Part shown: positions 53,929-63,410 of the stretch, piece by piece
How the letters are laid out: each line of letters starts with the position of its first letter
Numbering within the stretch: position 1 is the first letter of the stretch
Origin: Planctomycetota bacterium
GTDB lineage: Bacteria; Planctomycetota; Planctomycetia; Pirellulales; PALSA-1355
Assembly (NCBI GenBank): GCA_003389325.1
Contig: QQVE01000044.1
Coordinates: 124,001 to 188,000, forward strand
Reading direction: 5' to 3'
Length of the DNA: 64,000 nt
Translations under genes and position numbers: made by a program
The notes under the pieces: model-generated
The model's input: the letters and a program-made list of their open reading frames with translations, nothing else
Database searches by the model: none
What the model was told of the DNA's origin: nothing

Positions 53929-56454
53929 ATGCACTTTGCCCGCCTGAGCTTGCTGCTGCGCGTCGCCGTTTGGGCCTGCCCGATCCTGGCGGCGCCCGCG
54001 TTGTTTGCTGACGAGCAGCCACAGCCCTTCCACGAGCAGATCGATGCGCTGGTCGAAAGTGCCGCAGCCGGGCCGGAAGTGCCGCTGTGCGACGACGCCG
54101 ATTTTCTGCGGCGGGCGTACCTCGACCTTACCGGGACGATTCCCGCTGCCGATACCGCCCGGACGTTCCTCGACGACGAAGACCCCGCCAAGCGGCAGAA
54201 GCTCGTCGATCGTCTGCTGGCCTCGCCGCGGTTTGCCCGCCACATGCAGCACACGTTCGACGTGATGTGGATGGAACGGCGGCGCGACAGCGGCATCGCG
54301 CGGGCCGAGTGGCAGGAGTATCTGCGTAAGCACTTCGAGGCCAACACGCCGCTCGACCAGATCGCTCGCGAGATCCTCGGGGCCGACGGCTCCGATCCCG
54401 AGTCGCGCCCGGCGGCCAAGTTCTATCTCGACCGGCAGGGCGAAGCGAACCTGCTGGCCCGCGACGTGGGCCGGCTGTTCTTCGGCCGCGACCTGCAATG
54501 TGCCCAGTGCCACGATCACCCGCTGATCGACGATTACCTGCAAAGCGAATACCACGGGCTGATGGCCTTCGTGAATCGCGGCCAGGTGTTTACCGACGCC
54601 AAGGACAAGAACAAGGTCTACTTCGCCGAGCTGGCCGAAGGCGAGGTGAGCTACGAGTCGGTCTTCACCGGCGAACGCCGCGAGCGCGTGATGCCCGAGC
54701 TGCCGCAGGGCACGCCTGTCACCGAGCCCGTGCTCTCGAAGGACGAGCAGTATGTCGTTGCCCCGGCGAAGAACGTGCGTCCGATCCCGAAGTTCAGCCG
54801 CCGGGCTCAACTGGCCTCCCTGGCGACCAGCGGCACGAGCAAGGCCTTCAACCGCAACCTGGCCAACCGGCTGTGGGCCCTGATGCTAGGGCGCGGCGTC
54901 GTGCACCCGCTCGACATGCACCACAGCGCCAACCCGCCGGCGAGCAATGAACTCTTGACGCTGCTGGCCGACGAGCTGGTCCGATCGAAGTACGATCTGA
55001 AGCACTTCTTGCGTGAGATCGCCCTCTCGCAAGCCTATCAACGAGCGAGCATCGAGCCCGAGCCGTCGCAGCCAAACATCGACCCCGGCGCCATCTCGCC
55101 CGCGCTGGCCGCCTGGCAGCAGGAGGCCGAAAAGCTGTCGGCCGAGTTGCCGGACCTGGAAGAAGCCGACATTCTGGCCGCCGTCGCGCTGGGCGAAGCT
55201 TACGAGAAATTTGCCGCCGCCGGCGAAGCTCGCGACAAGGCCGAGAAAGCCCGGGCCGAAGCCAAGCAGACCTCCGACGAAGTGGCCAAGGGGCTGGCCG
55301 ACGCGGTGAAGCAGGTAGCCACGCACGACGACGTGCTCAAGACGCTCGTACCGGCCCGCAAGGCTGCGGATGCGGCCGCCGCCAAGCTGCCCGAGGACAA
55401 GCCGCTGGCCGAGGCCGCCGCCACGATCAAGCAGCGCACCGAAGAAACCCAGGCACAACTTGAGGCCCAGCAGAAGATCGTCGCTGAGAAAAAGCCCGCC
55501 AACCAGGCCGCCTCGGTCAAGCTGGCCGAAGCCGACAAGAAGCTGGCCGAGGCCACGGCTGCTCTGACGCAGGCGCGCAGCGAAGTCGAGAAGGCCGACG
55601 CGGTGGCCACCGAAGCCGCGACCAGGGCCCGCGCCGCCACGGCCCGCAGCAACGAGCTGACCCAGCGGATCGAAGACGCACAGCGCGCGCTCGACTACCA
55701 GAGGCTGCTGGCCGCGGCCTCCGAGGCGGAAGCCGCCGCCAAGGCCGCTACCGAACAACTGGCTTCGCTCGACGCGCAAGAATCGGTCACCGACGAACAA
55801 CGCACGGCCGCCGAATCCGCCGCAGCCGAGGCTCAGCAGAAGGCCACCACAGCCCGCGAGCAGGCCGAGGCCGCCTGGGCCACGATCGTCGAGCGTTCGA
55901 CGACGAACTTCGGCCTGGCGGCGCTCAAGCCGCTTTCGCCCGAGCAGTTGGCCTGGGCCACGATGCAGGCCGTGGGACTGGTTGACCAGCAGCAGGCCGC
56001 CCAACTAGCCGAAGCCAAGAAACACGCCGAGGCTGCCGGTGAGATGTCGCCCGAGGATCACGAGGCGCTGCAAGCGCGGCTGCTCGAAGGTCTCGTCGAC
56101 AAGAAGCTCGCGGGCAACATCAAGCAGTTCGTTGAGCTGTTCGGGCAGCAGCCCGGCCAGCCGCCTGCGTTTCAGGTGACCGTGCACCAGGCGCTGTTCC
56201 TGGCCAACGGCGGGCAACTTGCCGGCTGGCTCAACCCGGCGAACAACAATCTCACCGAGCGGCTGGCCGCCATCGAAGATCCCGCGGCCCTGGCCGATGA
56301 GCTGTATCTGTCGGTGCTCACGCGGCGCCCGACAGCCGAAGAGCAGAAACAAGTGACCGAGTACCTGGCCAGTGCCGGCGACGAGCGCGCCGCCGCGGTG
56401 CGCGAGATGGCCTGGTCGCTCTTGACCAGCGCCGAGTTCCGATTCAACCGTTAG
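53929..56454 (+). CDS. DUF1549-DUF1553 secreted protein with long coiled-coil insert
   Basis: An 841-residue exported protein with a signal peptide (about residues 1-27). DUF1549 covers about 35-260 (DADFLRRAYLDLTGTIP, LVDRLLASPRFARHM, and CAQCHDHPLIDDY near residue 190). The first part of DUF1553 is at about 300-375 (FNRNLANRLWALMLGRGVVH, LKHFLREIALSQAYQRAS). An Ala/Glu/Lys-rich coiled coil follows (about 385-640), and the DUF1553 end resumes (VHQALFLANGG, LYLSVLTRRPTAEEQKQV). It lacks the PSCyt1 domain of the 19.6-kb gene. It is the first gene of an operon with DUF1501 and WD40 genes. The activity is unknown. Confidence 0.88.
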   Translation: MHFARLSLLLRVAVWACPILAAPALFADEQPQPFHEQIDALVESAAAGPEVPLCDDADFLRRAYLDLTGTIPAADTARTFLDDEDPAKRQKLVDRLLASPRFARHMQHTFDVMWMERRRDSGIARAEWQEYLRKHFEANTPLDQIAREILGADGSDPESRPAAKFYLDRQGEANLLARDVGRLFFGRDLQCAQCHDHPLIDDYLQSEYHGLMAFVNRGQVFTDAKDKNKVYFAELAEGEVSYESVFTGERRERVMPELPQGTPVTEPVLSKDEQYVVAPAKNVRPIPKFSRRAQLASLATSGTSKAFNRNLANRLWALMLGRGVVHPLDMHHSANPPASNELLTLLADELVRSKYDLKHFLREIALSQAYQRASIEPEPSQPNIDPGAISPALAAWQQEAEKLSAELPDLEEADILAAVALGEAYEKFAAAGEARDKAEKARAEAKQTSDEVAKGLADAVKQVATHDDVLKTLVPARKAADAAAAKLPEDKPLAEAAATIKQRTEETQAQLEAQQKIVAEKKPANQAASVKLAEADKKLAEATAALTQARSEVEKADAVATEAATRARAATARSNELTQRIEDAQRALDYQRLLAAASEAEAAAKAATEQLASLDAQESVTDEQRTAAESAAAEAQQKATTAREQAEAAWATIVERSTTNFGLAALKPLSPEQLAWATMQAVGLVDQQQAAQLAEAKKHAEAAGEMSPEDHEALQARLLEGLVDKKLAGNIKQFVELFGQQPGQPPAFQVTVHQALFLANGGQLAGWLNPANNNLTERLAAIEDPAALADELYLSVLTRRPTAEEQKQVTEYLASAGDERAAAVREMAWSLLTSAEFRFNR

Positions 56455-56535
56455 GAGCCGACGGCACGAGCCGAACGCACGACATACAACAACGCGCTTG
56501 AAGCGAAGCGCCGCCACGAAGGGGAGGATACCGAC

Positions 56536-57834
56536 ATGAAATGCCATTACGCTTGTCGTTCCGCCGAACACCTGATGGAGCGGCGCAAGTTCCTGGGTAC
56601 CGTCGCGGGAATCGCTGGGGCAGGAATGGCCGGAGCCGGCACAGTCGGCATGCCCGGGGTGGTGCAAGCCGCCATGCCCGAGCTGGCCGCCAAGCAGAAG
56701 CATATTCTCATCGTCTGGCTGGCCGGCGGCCTGAGCCAACTGGAAAGCTGGGATCCTAAACCCAAGACCGACACCGGCGGGCCGTTCCGCGCCATTCCCA
56801 CCTCGGTGCCGGGCACGCACATCAGCGAGTTGTTGCCGTACACTGCCAAGCAGATGCATCATCTGTCGATCGTCCGCTCGATCGACACCAAGGAAAACGA
56901 TCATGGCAAGGGCGCCTACTGCATGAAGACCGGCCGGCGGCAGGAGCCGGTGGCCGACTATCCGCACCTGGGTGCGGTGGGTGCGAAGTTGCTCTCGCCG
57001 GTCGACTCGCCTCTGCCGGGCCACATTCACGTGCAGGCCGGCGGCAGCGGCGGCTCGCGCGACGATTCGGCCTTCCTGGGGCCGCGCTACGCCAGCATCA
57101 GCCTGGGCGGCGGTCCGCCTCGCAACACGGCCTTGCCCGAGCACGTGACGCCCGAGGCCGACGCGCGCCGCCACGCGTTTCGGATGCAGGCCAACGACCA
57201 CTTCGCCCGCCGCCGCCGCTCGGCCCAGAGCGACGCCTTCGTGTCGTCGTTCGACCAGGCCCGGCAACTCATGGAGCGGCGCGACGTGTTCGATAATACG
57301 AAGGAGCCCCAGCGCGACGTGGAGCGCTACGGCAGCCACGAGTTCGGCCAGAATTGCCTGCTGGCGCGGCGGCTGATCGAGCAGGGCATCAGTTGCGTGC
57401 AAGTGACGCACACGAACTACGACACGCACCACGAGAACTTCGACTTCCACATCGAGCAGCTCGGCGAGTTCGATCAAACGTTCGCCACGCTCGTGGCCGA
57501 CCTGGTCGACCGCGGCTTGTGGGACAGCACGCTGCTGGTGGTGATGAGCGAGTTCGGCCGCACGCCCAAGATCAACAACCGCTTCGGCCGCGATCACTGG
57601 GGCCGGGCCTGGAGCGTGGCCCTGGGCGGTTGCGGTATTCAGCCGAGCGCGGTGATCGGCAAGACCAACGATAACGGCACCGAAGTGGCCGACCGCCAGG
57701 TCGACCATGGACACCTGTTCCACACCTACCTGCAGGCCGTGGGCGTCGACTCGACCGAGAAGTTTGACGCCGGCGGACGCAGCATCCCCATGGCCGATCC
57801 GGCGGCCGAGCCTATCACGGAGCTGTTGGCATGA
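56536..57834 (+). CDS. DUF1501 family protein
   Basis: A 432-residue protein with a Tat-like leader (MERRKFLGTVAGIAGAGMAG), which lies after about 14 extra residues if translation starts at 56536. The sulfatase-like core has HILIVWLAGGLSQLESWDPK, HISELLPYTAKQMHHLSIVR, VSLGG-like segments, QVTHTNYDTHHENFD and VVMSEFGRTPKINNRFGRDH. The last block with Asp-His and the DTHHENF motif are probable metal ligands. GGGGAGG lies before the start. It overlaps the WD40 gene by 4 bases (ATGA), so those two are translationally coupled. Confidence 0.9.
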   Translation: MKCHYACRSAEHLMERRKFLGTVAGIAGAGMAGAGTVGMPGVVQAAMPELAAKQKHILIVWLAGGLSQLESWDPKPKTDTGGPFRAIPTSVPGTHISELLPYTAKQMHHLSIVRSIDTKENDHGKGAYCMKTGRRQEPVADYPHLGAVGAKLLSPVDSPLPGHIHVQAGGSGGSRDDSAFLGPRYASISLGGGPPRNTALPEHVTPEADARRHAFRMQANDHFARRRRSAQSDAFVSSFDQARQLMERRDVFDNTKEPQRDVERYGSHEFGQNCLLARRLIEQGISCVQVTHTNYDTHHENFDFHIEQLGEFDQTFATLVADLVDRGLWDSTLLVVMSEFGRTPKINNRFGRDHWGRAWSVALGGCGIQPSAVIGKTNDNGTEVADRQVDHGHLFHTYLQAVGVDSTEKFDAGGRSIPMADPAAEPITELLA

Positions 57835-58844
57835 ACGACAAGCCCGAAGCCGCGAAGGTCGACCCCAAGCAGATCCACCCGGTGGGCGAGTGGAAGTACA
57901 CGAGCCCCTTGCTGAGTTGCCGCTTCGATCCCAGCGGGCAACACGCCTTCTGCACGGCGCAGGACAACACGATCCAGCGCTGGAACATCGCCAACGGCCA
58001 GGCCACGCCGCTCGCCGGCCACGATAGCTGGGTGCGGGCGTTGGCGTTTCATCCCTCGGGCAGTCATCTGATCAGCGGCGGCTACGACGGGAATCTGCTA
58101 TGGTGGGAAGTCTCGGCCGAAAAGCCCGAGCCTTTGCGCACCGTCGCCGCCCACGACGGCTGGGTCCGCGCGGTGGCCGCGAGTGCCGACGGCAAGCTGT
58201 TGGCCAGTTGCGGCAACGACCAGCTAGTGAAGCTTTGGAATCCCGACGACGGGACGCCCGTTGACGTGCTCGAGGGACACGCCAACCACGTGTACAACGT
58301 GGCCTTTCATCCCGACGGCAAGCGGCTCGTCTCCGGCGACCTGAAGGGCGAGGTGCGCGAGTGGGACCTGGCCACGGGCGAGCAACTGCGCACGCTCGAC
58401 GCCTCGGCGCTGTGGAAGTACGACAAGGGCTTTCGGGCCGATATCGGCGGCGTGCGCGGCATCGCCTTTAGCGCCGACGCCTCGCTGTTGGCCTGCGGCG
58501 GCATCAGCGAAGTGACCAACGCCTTCGCCGGCATCGGATATCCCAAGGTGGTCACGTTCGACTACGAGGCAGGCACCCTCAAGAAGACCCACACGGCAAG
58601 CAAGAAGTTGCGCGGCGCGGTGTGGAATGTGCGCTACCTGGCCGACGGCACGCTGGTGGCCGGCGACGGCGGGCACGAAGGCGGCCACTTCCTGTTCTGG
58701 AATGCCCACGACGAAAAAGAGTTCTTCGATTTCAAGATGCCGCGCACCTGCTACGACTTCGACCTTCATCCCGACGGTGTGCGCCTGGTTAGCACGCACG
58801 ACGACAACATGCTCCGTCTATGGAGCATGGCGCCCAAAGCGTAG
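57831..58844 (+). CDS. WD40 repeat protein
   Basis: A 337-residue protein made of about six to seven WD40 repeats, for example FDPSGQHAFCTAQDNTIQRW, ALAFHPSGSHLISGGYDGNL, AVAASADGKLLASCGNDQLV and NVAFHPDGKRLVSGDLKGEV. No signal peptide is evident, which differs from its exported operon partners; a cytoplasmic partner role or atypical export are both possible. The operon order DUF1549/1553, DUF1501, WD40 recurs in planctomycetes, suggesting a functional link of unknown nature. Confidence 0.88.
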   Translation: MNDKPEAAKVDPKQIHPVGEWKYTSPLLSCRFDPSGQHAFCTAQDNTIQRWNIANGQATPLAGHDSWVRALAFHPSGSHLISGGYDGNLLWWEVSAEKPEPLRTVAAHDGWVRAVAASADGKLLASCGNDQLVKLWNPDDGTPVDVLEGHANHVYNVAFHPDGKRLVSGDLKGEVREWDLATGEQLRTLDASALWKYDKGFRADIGGVRGIAFSADASLLACGGISEVTNAFAGIGYPKVVTFDYEAGTLKKTHTASKKLRGAVWNVRYLADGTLVAGDGGHEGGHFLFWNAHDEKEFFDFKMPRTCYDFDLHPDGVRLVSTHDDNMLRLWSMAPKA

Positions 58845-58864
58845 ATGCAGAGCATCCGTGCCAA

Positions 58865-58937
58865 TAGCCCGAAGCGCAAGCGAGGGTTCTTCGTCTCTTT
58901 GCATTCTCGCAACGCACCCTCGCTCGCGCTTCGGACT
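58865..58937. repeat. REP-like inverted repeat, copy 3
   Basis: Left arm TAGCCCGAAGCGCAAGCG continuing to AGGG (58865-58886) and right arm at 58917-58936 (CCCTCGCTCGCGCTTCGG core). The spacer differs from the other two copies. It lies between convergent genes (WD40 and PIG-L), 20 bases after the WD40 stop, and could act as a bidirectional transcript end. Confidence 0.85.
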
Positions 58938-58954
58938 GGTATGAGCGCGTGGCG

Positions 58955-59908
58955 CTAGAGCGGCACGGCGTTCCTTTCCACGTAGGCGTCCAGCGACGTG
59001 TCGGGGCCGATGTAGTGGTACTGCTCGGCGTAGGCCAGGCCGTAGGGCTCGCCGCGGCGGGCAAACGCCGTGCGGAAACGCAGATCGGCGTAAGCGGCGA
59101 TCGCCTGGTCGGTATCGCCCTCCAACTCGGGCAACTTCAACTTGCGCTTGGCCAGCTCGTCGCGCGCTTCGCCGACCATGTGCGCCAGCATCGTGCGGTT
59201 GGCACGAATCGCTTTCATCTTCTGGTCGATGGTGCCGGAGATATCCACGACGCGGTTGACCAGTTGCGGGCCGCGGGCGTAGTAGTACTTCTCGCGCACC
59301 ATGTGAGGCTCGAGCCCCGCGGCAAAGTGCTCGGGAAAGTCGAGGTGCCCGCCGGCCATCCAGCAGGCCGCTTCCACGCCCTGGGCCGTGATGTAGTGGT
59401 CGGGATTCTCCTCGTAGTGGCCCCAGGGATCGTAGCTGAAGATGGTGTCGATCTTGAGCAGGCGAATCAGAAAGATCAGTCGCGCCCGCAGCTCGACTTT
59501 CGAGACGTCGTCCATCGAGTGGTTGCGGTAGTTGAGGTCGAATACCTGCTTGATGCCCAGCACGTCGGCCATCCGCTGGTTGTCGGTCTCGTTGGCGGCC
59601 ACGGTCTGGCCCTTGGTCATGTCGTAGGAGTCCATCTCGTCGTTGCTGGTGCGAATCAGATAGCCCGTGTAGCCTTCGGCGATCAGCTTGGCGATCGTGC
59701 CGCCGGAGAGAATGGAATGGTCGTCCGAGTGCGGCGCGATCGTGGCCAGCACCTTGCCGGCGTGCGGCTTGCCGGATTGGGGCCGCTCGATCGTGACTTC
59801 GGCGGCCGTGGTGATATCGCCGGCCGGGCGGGGCGGGGTTTGGCCGGCGGCTTCGGCTCCCAAGACGCTGGCCGAGAGGGTGCTGCCCAGGAATTGACGT
59901 CGCTGCAT
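58955..59908 (-). CDS. PIG-L family deacetylase, exported
   Basis: A 317-residue protein with a Tat-like or Sec leader (MQRRQFLGSTLSASVLGAEA). The metal motif is IAPHSDDHSIL, where the family normally has AHPDDE: His, Asp and Asp are kept but the final Glu is His. Further family features are IRTSNDEMDSYDMTKG, IDTIFSYDPWGHYEENPDHY and the conserved His in the latter. It should remove an acetyl group from an N-acetylglucosamine-type sugar. ATG 59908 was chosen because it starts the signal sequence. Confidence 0.85.
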   Translation of the reverse strand: MQRRQFLGSTLSASVLGAEAAGQTPPRPAGDITTAAEVTIERPQSGKPHAGKVLATIAPHSDDHSILSGGTIAKLIAEGYTGYLIRTSNDEMDSYDMTKGQTVAANETDNQRMADVLGIKQVFDLNYRNHSMDDVSKVELRARLIFLIRLLKIDTIFSYDPWGHYEENPDHYITAQGVEAACWMAGGHLDFPEHFAAGLEPHMVREKYYYARGPQLVNRVVDISGTIDQKMKAIRANRTMLAHMVGEARDELAKRKLKLPELEGDTDQAIAAYADLRFRTAFARRGEPYGLAYAEQYHYIGPDTSLDAYVERNAVPL

Positions 59909-60120
59909 GGCGAGTGGCTCCAAGAAGAGTCGGACGGCGAAACGGCGCGGCACGGCCGCTGAAAACAGCCTATTCTCACCCATTGTCGCTAGCGCCCGAG
60001 CCCGTTGTCCAGTTTCGCCCGGCGGGGGCCGAATCGTCGAAATATGTAGTACAATTGAGCGGCGCCGGCCGCCCGGATGCGCCCGTTCGACACGAATACC
60101 GCAAGCAAGGGACCATTCGT

Positions 60121-60534
60121 ATGGCACTCGGAAAGCTGCTCTTCGTTGCGACCGCGGCGGCGGCCATCGCCTGTAGCGCCGCTGGGGCATGCTATGCGCA
60201 ACTGCCCGAGCCGCCCGAACTGCTCAAGCGGCTGTGGCCCTTCTTTCGCCAGCAGCATCCCGCGCCGCTGGCCCCCGCGGCCGACGAGAGGCCGACCGCA
60301 GGCGAGGAGGGCGAAGAGAAGGATCGCCCCCTGATCGCGCCGTTCAAGCCCACGAAGGTCGATATCAACAACTGCACGTTGCTGCAGTTGCAGGCCTTGC
60401 CGGGCGTGACGGCCTCGAGCGCCGCGCGCATCATGGCCGGCCGGCCGTACCGCAACTTCGCCGACCTGGAGCGCGACGGCATCCCGCTGAACGTCGTTCG
60501 GGGACTGCGCGGTTCCGTCGAGTTCGGACGCTAG
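60121..60534 (+). CDS. Exported helix-hairpin-helix (ComEA-like) protein
   Basis: A 137-residue protein with a signal peptide (about residues 1-25). After a linker rich in Pro, Glu and Ala it has a C-terminal HhH domain, FKPTKVDINNCTLLQLQALP followed by GVTASSAARIMAGRPYRNFA and DLERDGIPLNVV, the pattern seen in ComEA-type DNA-binding proteins. It could bind DNA outside the cytoplasm, for uptake or surface binding. ATG 60121 is taken because it starts the signal; the longer upstream frame is not homologous. It overlaps the convergent gene's stop by 4 bases. Confidence 0.8.
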   Translation: MALGKLLFVATAAAAIACSAAGACYAQLPEPPELLKRLWPFFRQQHPAPLAPAADERPTAGEEGEEKDRPLIAPFKPTKVDINNCTLLQLQALPGVTASSAARIMAGRPYRNFADLERDGIPLNVVRGLRGSVEFGR

Positions 60535-61004
60535 GGACTGGCCTCTTCGGCCGGATTGGCGTCGTCGGGCGCGCTCGCATCTTCGGATGAGTTCGCTTCC
60601 TCAGGCGCGCCCGCGTCGTCTTCGTTAGCGGCGGGACGCTCCGCGGGCACCGAATACAGCAGGCTCCCGCGCTGCACGTCCCCCTGGCGATCGAGGAATG
60701 CCAAGCCGCCCAGGCCTTCCAGGTGTCCCAGCAGGTTCTGTCGCCCACCCTTGCCGATCGTGCGCACCAGTCCGCCGTTGGTGCTGACTCTTAGCGAGAC
60801 CTGCTCGCGGCCATTCTCATCGATCACGATCAGCTCCTGGCAGACGATTGCTTTGGCCTGCTGTTTCTTAGCGACCAACTCCTGGCAGACGATCTTCTCG
60901 GATTGCAGGTCGTCGATGCGCACCGGACCCAGCTTGTCCTTGATCGCGATGCCCATGGTGAGAAACAACAGCGGGTATACCGTCCAGCGTTCGCGGTCGG
61001 TCAT
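60531..61004 (-). CDS. Membrane-anchored protein of unknown function
   Basis: A 157-residue protein with one weak N-terminal hydrophobic segment (about residues 8-21). A tandem-like segment follows, LQSEKIVCQELVAKK / AKAIVCQELIVIDENG, then a beta-rich region (REQVSLRVSTNGGLVRTIGKG). The acidic tail reads EDDAGAPEEANSSEDASAPD and continues. The repeated IVCQEL motif recalls short beta-strand repeats in planctomycete proteins. No family is recognised. Confidence 0.65.
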   Translation of the reverse strand: MTDRERWTVYPLLFLTMGIAIKDKLGPVRIDDLQSEKIVCQELVAKKQQAKAIVCQELIVIDENGREQVSLRVSTNGGLVRTIGKGGRQNLLGHLEGLGGLAFLDRQGDVQRGSLLYSVPAERPAANEDDAGAPEEANSSEDASAPDDANPAEEASP

Positions 61005-61079
61005 TGAGCGTATTCTCCCTAAGTAAGCCGTCGCGCCGCAGGCAGCACCGCCGGTGAGCGACGCAGAAAAAACGGGAAT

Positions 61080-61493
61080 CTATTTCGTCGGCGAATAGTC
61101 GGTTGGGCTGAGGAACCACGACTCGACTTTCTTCACGAGGCGGCCATTGGCGGTCGAGGCCTTGTAGGCGGCCTGCCAATCGGGATCGTCGCGGAACGCC
61201 TGCCAGGCCTTCTCGCGTGCCTCGCGGTCGGGGTAGGCCAGCATGTACACCAGTGTGTTGTCCGAGCCCTCGCCCTCGGGCGTCCAGTAGCCCACCAGGT
61301 CCATGCCGTGCTTGACGAACAGCTTGTTGGTGTGCTCGCGGAAGCGCTTGTGCAAGTCGTCGAGCTTGCCCTCGTTGGTCGTGTAGGTGCGCAGCTCGAA
61401 CAGGCGATCGGCGGCACGTGCCGTATCGGCCGCGGCCGAAACGAGCGCGATGCTCAGTAAACAACAAGCAAAGGGGACCATGAGACGCGTCAT
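61080..61493 (-). CDS. Exported NIPSNAP family protein
   Basis: A 137-residue protein with a signal peptide (about residues 1-27, ending TARAA). The mature part is a single NIPSNAP ferredoxin-like domain: [60 protein letters not shown] and [22 protein letters not shown] domains occur in stress or sensory contexts without a fixed activity. ATG 61493 has GAGGAG at 8 bases. Confidence 0.9.
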   Translation of the reverse strand: MTRLMVPFACCLLSIALVSAAADTARAADRLFELRTYTTNEGKLDDLHKRFREHTNKLFVKHGMDLVGYWTPEGEGSDNTLVYMLAYPDREAREKAWQAFRDDPDWQAAYKASTANGRLVKKVESWFLSPTDYSPTK

Positions 61494-61615
61494 CAGGCAG
61501 GCTCCTCGGTGCGGGAAGGCGGTTGGTCTGGCTGCCGCAGCGGGCACGGGAGCGCGCCGCGGGCACCGACGATTATGACCCCCGAGGTGCACCCCGCCAA
61601 GCTTTATCGCGCCAG

Positions 61616-63283
61616 CTACTCGCCCGCCTGCGAGCGCAGGTGCTTCAGCGCCTGCTCCAACACCGGATCCGTGGCTGCAAAGTCGCTTGGCTGCGTGTCG
61701 ACGACGACGTCGGGCTCGACGCCTTTGCCTTCCAGCAGCGTTCCATCGAGCGCCAGGTCCTGCCACGAGGGCAGGTACACTACCAGCGGTCCGCCCAGCT
61801 TATGCGGCTTGGGGTTGCCGGAGCTGCCGTAGGACGTTTCGCCGATCAAGGTCGCGCCGGGCACCTGGTCCATCATCATCAGGAACGACTCGCAGCTACT
61901 CATGCACCGGTTGCCCATCAGCACGGCCACGGGAGCGTGGACCTCGGGCCCCTCGGCATTGGGCTCGACTGTGCGTTCGTACTGCTGGCCGAAGCCGCCG
62001 GGAGCGCTCGGGTGCCGATAGGCGCTGCGGGCATAGGCCGTCTTCTCGCGCAGGAAGCAGCCGGCAATCTTCTGAGCGAGCGGCTCGGCGCCGCCGCTGT
62101 TGGCGCGCACGTCCAAGACAATGCCCGGGGCGTCGGCAAACTCCTTGAGCGCCTCAAACGCCGGCTCGAGATCGGCCTGGCCTTGCGGGCTCCAGGTGGC
62201 GATCAGGATGTAGCCGATGCCGTCGTCGAAGCGGCCGGTGGCCACCGTTGAATTATGCAGCTTCCAGCCCGGCACGAGCTTGGGCAGTTGCTGCGCGTTG
62301 AAGTTGGATTCCGCCTCGCGGCGAAACGTGCCGATCGCGCGGTCGTCGAGACTGAGCCACACGTGCGGATCCTGGCAGACCGACAGCAACTCGGCGGTGG
62401 TGCGGGCAAACCTGGCCCAGTTGTTGGCCTCCATCAGCCGGGGCGTGAATTCCTGAAAGCGCGCGTCCCAGTCGATCTTGTGCAAGTCGCGATACGAATA
62501 GCTCTGATCGATGGCCTTGCGAAGATTATTGATCGCCACGCGTTTCAGCCCGACCGGCAGAGGGCGGGGAGGGTCGGCGCCGGCGGCCAGGGTCTTGAAA
62601 GTGATTGGATACACCTCGGCCGGCACGCCAGCGGCACTCTTGAAGCCCTGCGCGCTGGGGCAGTTCACGCTGAGCTGGTACTGCTTGTCGGCCTCGAGCT
62701 TCACCGGCACCTCGAACACGCGCGGGCTGACCCAGCGCCCCTTTTCGCTGAAGTCGATCCCCTGGCCGCCGCAGATCGAATAGCCGCTGTCGCTCATGTT
62801 CTGGTCGAACTCAATGCGAATCCGATCCAGCTTGGCATCGACGTCCTCGTCGCCGTCGTCGGGATCGGCCTTGACGACTTTCGGCGGCTTGGCCGGCGCG
62901 CCCTTGGTCTGGAAGGCGATCGGATGCACCGTCGCCGGCTGGCCTGCGGCGCTCTTGAAGTTCATGGCGCTAGCGCAGTTGACGCTGAAAGAGTACTTCG
63001 TGCCAGGAGCAAGCTCCACCGGCAGCTCGAAGACGCGCTTGCTGGCCCAGCGCGGCTTGCCGGCCACTTTGAGATTCTTTCCGCCGCAGATCGAGAAGCC
63101 GCCGCCGCTCATATCCTGGTCGAACTCGATGCGGATGAGCTTCAATTCCGGATCGACGTTGTTGTCGCCGTTGGCCGGCTCGGCCTCGATCACCTTCGGC
63201 GGAGCGGCTGACGCGGGCGCGGCGGCGCGGCAGACCAGCGCCAACAACAACAGCAACGTCCCGACGTGGGTCTGTCGCCTCAT
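61616..63283 (-). CDS. Exported S41-like peptidase with two Ig-like repeats
   Basis: A 555-residue protein with a signal peptide (about residues 1-26). Two tandem Ig-like (Big_5/SbsA-type) domains follow (about 29-125 and 130-235), clearly duplicated: [20 protein letters not shown] against [20 protein letters not shown]. The C-terminal part (about 240-550) is S41/tail-specific-protease-like: [65 protein letters not shown] and [14 protein letters not shown]. The catalytic Ser is probably in the SSCE motif. It would cut exported substrates. Confidence 0.8.
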   Translation of the reverse strand: MRRQTHVGTLLLLLALVCRAAAPASAAPPKVIEAEPANGDNNVDPELKLIRIEFDQDMSGGGFSICGGKNLKVAGKPRWASKRVFELPVELAPGTKYSFSVNCASAMNFKSAAGQPATVHPIAFQTKGAPAKPPKVVKADPDDGDEDVDAKLDRIRIEFDQNMSDSGYSICGGQGIDFSEKGRWVSPRVFEVPVKLEADKQYQLSVNCPSAQGFKSAAGVPAEVYPITFKTLAAGADPPRPLPVGLKRVAINNLRKAIDQSYSYRDLHKIDWDARFQEFTPRLMEANNWARFARTTAELLSVCQDPHVWLSLDDRAIGTFRREAESNFNAQQLPKLVPGWKLHNSTVATGRFDDGIGYILIATWSPQGQADLEPAFEALKEFADAPGIVLDVRANSGGAEPLAQKIAGCFLREKTAYARSAYRHPSAPGGFGQQYERTVEPNAEGPEVHAPVAVLMGNRCMSSCESFLMMMDQVPGATLIGETSYGSSGNPKPHKLGGPLVVYLPSWQDLALDGTLLEGKGVEPDVVVDTQPSDFAATDPVLEQALKHLRSQAGE

Positions 63284-63410
63284 GATTCGTTCCTCCTACA
63301 AGCGGCCGGAACGAAAGGAGCACGCGGCTGGGCGCGCGCTCCGCCGGCGAATGCCTCCAGGACTGCCCCGCCGGGCGGAATCGTCCCACCCGGCACGAGC
63401 GTTCAGCTTA

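Noticed and set aside
56005..57723. A 572-codon minus-strand frame opposite the second DUF1501 gene
   Set aside because: Same high-GC artefact. No start signal, and it overlaps two well-supported genes.
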